From Metarhizium brunneum (Eukaryota; Ascomycota; Sordariomycetes; Hypocreales; Clavicipitaceae), in contig NC_089422.1 of the NCBI RefSeq assembly GCF_013426205.1, positions 1,612,001-1,676,000 on the forward strand: a stretch of 64,000 nucleotides of DNA, read 5' to 3'. A program made the position numbers and the translations under genes. Below, one piece after another: positions 58,613 through 64,000 of this stretch. Position 1 is the stretch's first letter, and the number at the start of each line of letters is the position of its first letter. Under the pieces are notes generated by a model, which had not been told where the DNA came from, searched no databases, and saw nothing but the letters and a program-made list of their open reading frames with translations.

Positions 58613-61600
58613 TGATGAATGCCATATTGGATGGTTCGACGCGCCGGGGTGTGGGAGAAAGCCCCGAGGACGGCAAGGCCAGTTGGGTATTTCGCATGAG
58701 AACAAACGAACAAATTTGTGCGTGTTGTAGCTGCAACCGTTCATAACATATCGATGACTGCGACGGAGTCAAGGATTGGAGCTCCCAAGGAATCTCGAGG
58801 CCAATTCCGTCCCATTCAACCCAAGCACGGTGGATTGCAAACGCGGATCTTGGGTCTATTTAATCGAGTAAGTTAAACAATTGAGTCAAAGGAATCCATA
58901 GTCTGCATTCATGCAAGCAGATATCATGCAACTTGTGTATGCTGCTTGCCAAGCGATGCGGATTGCCAACGTCAGTCAATGACTAGTTGCTCCCTCGGGC
59001 GAACTTCACTACAATGCAAGGTATTAAAAAGAGAAACTGCTGAAAGGTTGAAGGTTACAATGAGGCTGAACATTTGTCTCGGCTGAGAACATAGAGAAGC
59101 TAGCCCGGCATTGTGATGAGCGACGAGGTGTGTAGTCTCTCAACGAGCTGGCGGTTGAAGCTCCTACAACTGAGGCTACATTTCGCCAAGGGGTGTTGTC
59201 GACTCCAGTTAAACATGGCCAGCTTCGAAGGATGGCAGAGCCGGCAACGTTTACCAACCCGCTGGATTCCTCATTCCCCTTTGCCAATCTTTTGATGCAG
59301 CCGGACCGTAACGGAGATCGTCATTCCGAGACTTAAGGGGTCAAGGTTCTGTGCATCTGGGATATCGCCTGTGGCTCTGTGAATTTTTGCGATTTCTCAT
59401 GGACGAATGGGCCATTCAGTAAGAAATCCTCAGGCGCCATCTTGCTTTGCTTGGGTCTCTCAGAAAATTGCACCAGCTACCGTGAGGTGTTTGTGATACC
59501 CGCGCGTAACGCTCGAAATCTTTAGGGTAGTACTGCGAGTTAGTCAGAGCCTCTGTAAGACGGACAACACCACGTTGAACCGGGCTAGACTGCTCTGGCA
59601 CATGACGCTCTGTCCAACCAGGTGTAAAGGGGGCTAGGCATACCTGCCTGACCTGTGTATGCCAACTAAAATATGGCGTGGAGTTGTGATTGGGACAGGA
59701 ACCGCATATACAGTTGCAAAGTGGTGGCGAGCATCGGATACCGCGGAATACAGTGCAAACCAAACAATGCAAGTGGGCAAATTCATCGCCAAGGAGACGT
59801 TGCCATCAACTCAAAACGTAGCAGTCATTTGAAGTGTTGGACCAGCGCAACTGGCACCTTGCTGGCATTCCTATTCGTCGCCACAGCACGGTACCAATGG
59901 CCCGTCGTCGAGGAATACGAAACTCCACGGGGCGCCTCTGAAATAGAATGAGGAGCGGGATGCTCCGTGAGTCAACCGCACTAAACTGAGAACTTCTAAT
60001 ATTTGCGGGGCTTTGCTTTAAGCTACAGCAACCTCCGGATGGCAACCCGCGCCAGCGAGTTGTCAGACCTGTATTGGTGACGTGGTGACGGCGTTGCATC
60101 TTGGGTAGTGGCAGCAGGTCTGGCACATGCCCATCTGGACGAGGTTTCTCGGCAATATGTACCTGGGTCTGAGAGGGTCTCGATCAACAATACCTACCGC
60201 CTGATTGACCAGAGCTCTATAGTTGTAGGAGCAGGTTGGGCAGCAGGACAAAAAGGCGATATGGCCAACAGAAGACAGGTGGGCCGGAGTAGGTTCCGGT
60301 GCCTAACTGCGATGCAGGTTGTGGGTGTCATAGCGAGCTGTAGCTGTATGCCAACGCTGTTTGTTGGCGCCTCGAGAACGTCGCGCTTCTTGGGCCAGGT
60401 GGAGCGTGAGAATCGATGAGAACCACCTAGTTTGCCACATGGGAGAAGTTTTGGAAAACAGATGGGGAAGCTGTTGTGCAGGCATGATTCCCCAAACTGT
60501 CTCTTACTCTGCCGAGCTGTCTGGGCTTGATGACGAGGGCGAAGGGGGTGGGAGTGGTATGGAACCAGGGCCATCCATTGGCTCGTCATGAATGAACGTG
60601 GCGGCTGAGTGCCGGGGAGTGGATGATTCGCACGTTGCATTTTCTAGGTTTGTGGTTTCCGTCCTCCCTTGTGCCTAACACGACTGAACTTTGAATCAAG
60701 TGATGATATTCTCCGTATGGCCGACGATATCCATAATTCTGAATGCTGGGCGCCGAACCTGCGCCAATGGGTTGGATTTGCATGGCCGCCACGAGCGAGA
60801 TTTTGGCTTGGGTGTGACAACTGATCTGGTGACATGCTTTGTAAAAGTACTCCGCGCCTGCACGCTATAGCCCTCCCGTCCCAGTGCGGGATACTACGTG
60901 ATGTGTGAAACTGGGAAGTATTTTCGGTTTGTGCAGCACCCGCGGGCTGGGTGCCGGAAACGCTGAAAATACCCAAACCATGGGGTCGGACGTGGCTCCA
61001 GATGTCGTCTTGTTCAGAGCCACTGTAAAGCGCCTCGCTCGGCCTGTGCTCAGTCTGCTGGTCAGTGCTGGGATGACAGCCTAATCTGTGAGCCTGATGT
61101 CTTGCGTAAGCGAGGATCCTGTGTTACGTGAGAGAACGTGCTTGGTAGCATCTAACAAGATGCGACCGCTGAGAAGAATCTAGGCCCTTTTCTGGTATCC
61201 CAAAAGCAAAGCTATCTCTGGCAACGGTTCAACGAGTTGTCCCAATCCAACCATGCTGGGGCGAATTTTCTCACAACCCCTTTGAGAAACAGTTTGTGCA
61301 AGATGGACCGACTTGGTCCGGGCCTGGTGTGACATGTCGTCAGCCTATCGCCGTGGCGGCGCCGTGTGCCCCACTGAGAGCATTGAATCGGGACAGGAGT
61401 TGAAGTTTGGAAGCTGAGGTGGGATTTGAGGTGGCCGGCACCAGGGCCTCGATGCTCGATGCTCGATGTCCATGGCTGATGGTGATGCTCGCTGGCACTG
61501 GGCCGGTTGTTCTCGCTCAGCCATAAATCGGTTGATGGCATGATATCGCAATGCGAGCCCCTCATGCTGTGAGCAGTATATCTTGCCCGTAAGTCCTGCT

Positions 61601-62536
61601 CCCAACGGATCAAATGCTCCCGTTGCCCAGCTTGAGGACAGTCGTGTGCGTCAGTTCCCTGACGCAGATTATACTAGTATCCATCACTGACAGGGGCATA
61701 GGTAACTCACATCCAGTTTTTGGCCGCGAGTGGGACTCTCACAGGCGGAATCGCAAAACTTGTTACGTCACCGGGGTGAATATACCGGACCTCGCAAGCA
61801 TTCTTGGTTAGGTTCTGTGACCTTTTGCATGCAAAGCGGACGAACTTCTGAGGTTGACGGAGGAGTTGACCCGGCCAACACGGCCACCAGACGCCAGACG
61901 CCGGAGCTTAAGCAGGAGCCAGCTCTTACAAGGTGAGGTGCTCCTTCACTCCTGGGTGTTCAAGCGCTACACACCATTCCTCCCTTTTCGGCAGTGGCAC
62001 CTGCCAAGTCTTGTCAATCAACGGCTTTGTTCCAACAGCTGTACCCGCAGTTTCTGCTACTCCGGCCACCAATCTGCAACCCCGCCTGCGTCAAGTCCCT
62101 CGGTCAGGTCTCTTTGATCTAGATCCAGATTGACTGCCTCCAATCCGCTTGTTCGCTCCATGTCCTGACCAAGGGAACGGAAAAGCAACCGAACACAGCC
62201 AGGATTCGATGCATCTGGCGCTGTGAAACATATCTCGCGGCCACCCCGACAAATTTTCAAGGCTTTCAGCGAGCTCTTTGTGGAGTCTTCGTGCACGCTT
62301 TTCGATCTCCATCCTCCTGCTCCAGCCAGCAATTCAACTTCTCTTCGCACACCTTTGCGCCTGTCAACGTCGCGCAGCTCTTTTCCATATGCACCGGTAA
62401 TAAATAGCTACCCGCCACCTGGGGCTGAACCGCCGTTCAAGTCTCCTCCTCGATTCAACAGTCCTCTCGCGGCTGTCCCTTGCCCTTGACCACATTAGAA
62501 GCGCGACGTCCCCTGGGCGCCGGACCTTATCCAACC
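58613..62536. other. 3.9-kb gene-poor stretch and upstream region of the trehalose gene
   Basis: Many frames of 60-150 codons occur on both strands, none with a recognised domain. A frame at 59416-59772 (-) has the best protein-like run (near LTEALTNSQYYPKDFERYAR) but no known family. From about 61.8 kb the plus strand becomes C/T-rich, as in a long fungal 5' leader. Stress-element cores (AGGGG/CCCCT) occur at chance frequency. Confidence 0.45.
61448..61468 (+). repeat. Short tandem repeat, 7 bp x 3
   Basis: CTCGATG is repeated three times exactly, in a gene-free stretch. Confidence 0.75.
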
Positions 62537-64000
62537 ATGACCGTCTTCGTCTGTTCGCTGTTCCTCCCAAAAACGATCCAATTCAACCTGCCTGGCACGC
62601 CTCCTCGAAGAAACACCCTGCAGCGCCGGTCGAAGACGACAATCCCGCCGCCGCCACTGCCCACGGCGCCCGTCATTGAGACACAGCCAAGTCTCTTTAG
62701 TCCGCGACCAGTCATCACCCCCCCCCGCACTCCTACTGGTGAGACAGAGTCGCCGGACCCTTTCGCGAACGAAGATGGCCTACGTATCCAGTTTCCACAC
62801 GAGCTTGGGTCTCCTACAGATGAAGTGGCATCGCGCTGGGGAACCCGCGCGAACCAGCCCTTGTCTCGAGCCAACTCGCCCCCTCCAGCCGAAATCTTTG
62901 AGCGAGACCGGACCCTGGAGAAGGCTCGTGAGCTTGGTCGTCGAGGCTTGCTACAACCCAAGACACATATGCGCAGTGACAGCCACGACCGTGTATTTTC
63001 CTCGGCCCCGTGGAGGGTCGTGGATGCCGATCAGGGCAATGGCGGACTGCGCAATGCTGCAGAAGCCGCAGCTCGGGATGGAAAACTCGGTGATTACACT
63101 TGGGTAGGAACATTGGGGATGCCTACCGATGCCCTTGAGGGCACGCAGCAAAAGTTGGATATCGAGGATACTCTGACCAACGAATACGATATGATGACTG
63201 TATTCTGCTCTGACAAAGACTTTGACGGGCATTACAGCCACTTTTGCAAGCAAATATTGTGGCCAGTCTTCCACTACCAGATCCCGGACAACCCCAAGAG
63301 CAAGGCTTACGAGGACCATTCTTGGAAGTACTATGTCAACGTGAATCAAGCCTTCGCGGATAAGATTGTGCAAAACTGGAAGCGAGGCGACGTTATTTGG
63401 GTACACGACTACCATTTGCTACTGGTCCCCGGCATGGTACGAAAGAAACTTCCCGATGCCAAGATTGGCTTTTTTCTGCATGTTGCCTTTCCATCCTCCG
63501 AAGTGTTCCGCTGTCTCGCCGTTCGCAAGGAGCTTCTAGAGGGCATGCTCGGAGCCAATCTCGTTGGATTCCAGATCCAGGAATACACCCGACACTTTCT
63601 GCAGACTTGCAGCAGAATACTTAGTGTTGAAGCTACCCCTGAAGGTATCGAAATGGAAGACCGGTTTGTCGATGTTGTCAACACTGCGATAGGAATTGAC
63701 CCAATAAGTCTGGATAAGAATCGTGGCGAGCGAGACGTGTTACGATGGCTGAATATTCTACAAGAGAGATACAAAGGCAAGAAGCTCATTGTAGCTCGCG
63801 ACAAGCTGGACCATGTGCGTGGTGTACGCCAGAAGCTCCTGGCTTACGAATTGTTCTTGAATAAGAACCCACAGTGGCGAGAGCATACTGTTCTAATCCA
63901 AGTCGCCCTGTCTTCCAGTCAAAATAGCGACTTGGACGCCACAGTTTCGGACATTGTCACTCGCGTCAATTCTTCGTGGGCCAACCTGGCTTACCAGCCT
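62537..64000 (+). CDS. Trehalose-6-phosphate synthase complex regulatory subunit (Tps3/Tsl1-like), cut by window end
   Basis: Open from 62537 to the last base (488 codons visible, no intron seen). It opens MTVFVCSLFLPKTIQF, the usual start of fungal Tps3/Tsl1-type subunits. A proline-rich linker and serine-rich stretch follow, then a GT20 fold: VNVNQAFADKIVQNWKRGD, VIWVHDYHLLLVPGMVRKKL, IGFFLHVAFPSSEVFRCLAV and NLVGFQIQEYTRHF. Active Tps1 enzymes bind UDP-glucose with Arg and Lys in a DRLDYIKG loop; here it reads DKLDHVRGV, so both residues are exchanged (Arg to Lys, Lys to Arg). That favours a non-catalytic or weakly active subunit that stabilises the synthase/phosphatase complex in the cytosol. 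The phosphatase-like C-terminal half lies beyond the window. It is a housekeeping/stress gene outside the metabolite cluster. Confidence 0.92.
   Translation, partial: MTVFVCSLFLPKTIQFNLPGTPPRRNTLQRRSKTTIPPPPLPTAPVIETQPSLFSPRPVITPPRTPTGETESPDPFANEDGLRIQFPHELGSPTDEVASRWGTRANQPLSRANSPPPAEIFERDRTLEKARELGRRGLLQPKTHMRSDSHDRVFSSAPWRVVDADQGNGGLRNAAEAAARDGKLGDYTWVGTLGMPTDALEGTQQKLDIEDTLTNEYDMMTVFCSDKDFDGHYSHFCKQILWPVFHYQIPDNPKSKAYEDHSWKYYVNVNQAFADKIVQNWKRGDVIWVHDYHLLLVPGMVRKKLPDAKIGFFLHVAFPSSEVFRCLAVRKELLEGMLGANLVGFQIQEYTRHFLQTCSRILSVEATPEGIEMEDRFVDVVNTAIGIDPISLDKNRGERDVLRWLNILQERYKGKKLIVARDKLDHVRGVRQKLLAYELFLNKNPQWREHTVLIQVALSSSQNSDLDATVSDIVTRVNSSWANLAYQP

Noticed and set aside
59416..59772. 118-codon minus frame with a protein-like middle
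   Set aside because: The stretch near TNSQYYPKDFERYARVSQ looks regular but matches no family I know and lacks exons on either side; left as unassigned.

Overview
The window is nuclear DNA of a filamentous ascomycete (Pezizomycotina). The signs are many short introns (about 50-100 nt) with GTAAGT/GTATGT-type donors, Zn2Cys6 regulators, a HET-domain gene, a fungal non-reducing polyketide synthase with an SAT domain, a MirB-type siderophore transporter and a Tps3/Tsl1-type trehalose synthase subunit. A Sordariomycete is plausible, but nothing read here fixes order or genus. Introns were placed by hand from frame continuity and splice signals, without transcript data.

Layout. 1-8 kb: a decayed mpaB-type oxygenase remnant (-), a Zn2Cys6 regulator (+) and a POT-family peptide transporter (-). 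8-13.4 kb: a gene-free stretch, AT-rich in its second half. 13.4-17.8 kb: an NmrA-like protein (-) and a siderophore-type MFS transporter (+). 18.5-44.2 kb: a secondary-metabolite cluster holding a cytochrome P450 (-), a second Zn2Cys6 regulator (+), a 2-oxoglutarate/Fe(II) oxygenase (+), an FAD monooxygenase of the AzaH/TropB/SorbC type (-), a 2628-residue NR-PKS (+), an MCT-type MFS transporter (+) and a small YCII-like protein (+). 45.4-52.8 kb: an allantoate-permease-type MFS, a HET-domain protein and a DHA1-type MFS, all +. 53.4-58 kb: two conserved proteins without an assigned function and a flavin disulfide reductase. 58.4-62.5 kb: gene-free except for a short SDR remnant. From 62.5 kb to the edge: a catalytically altered trehalose-6-phosphate synthase-like subunit, cut by the window end.

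How the cluster may work (inference from known families). The PKS reads SAT-KS-AT-PT-ACP-CMeT-R, so it should make a C-methylated aromatic ring and release it reductively as an aldehyde. The divergently transcribed monooxygenase belongs to the family that hydroxylates and dearomatises such aldehydes. The 2-oxoglutarate oxygenase could oxidise the ring methyl group. PKS-R plus TropB-type flavoenzyme plus TropC-type dioxygenase plus P450 is the enzyme set of fungal tropolone (stipitatic acid-type) pathways, so a tropolone or a closely related dearomatised product is the leading hypothesis. Azaphilone-, sorbicillinoid- or citrinin-like chemistry remains possible. No terpene cyclase or prenyltransferase was seen. 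The nearby siderophore-type transporter is of interest because tropolones bind Fe(III).
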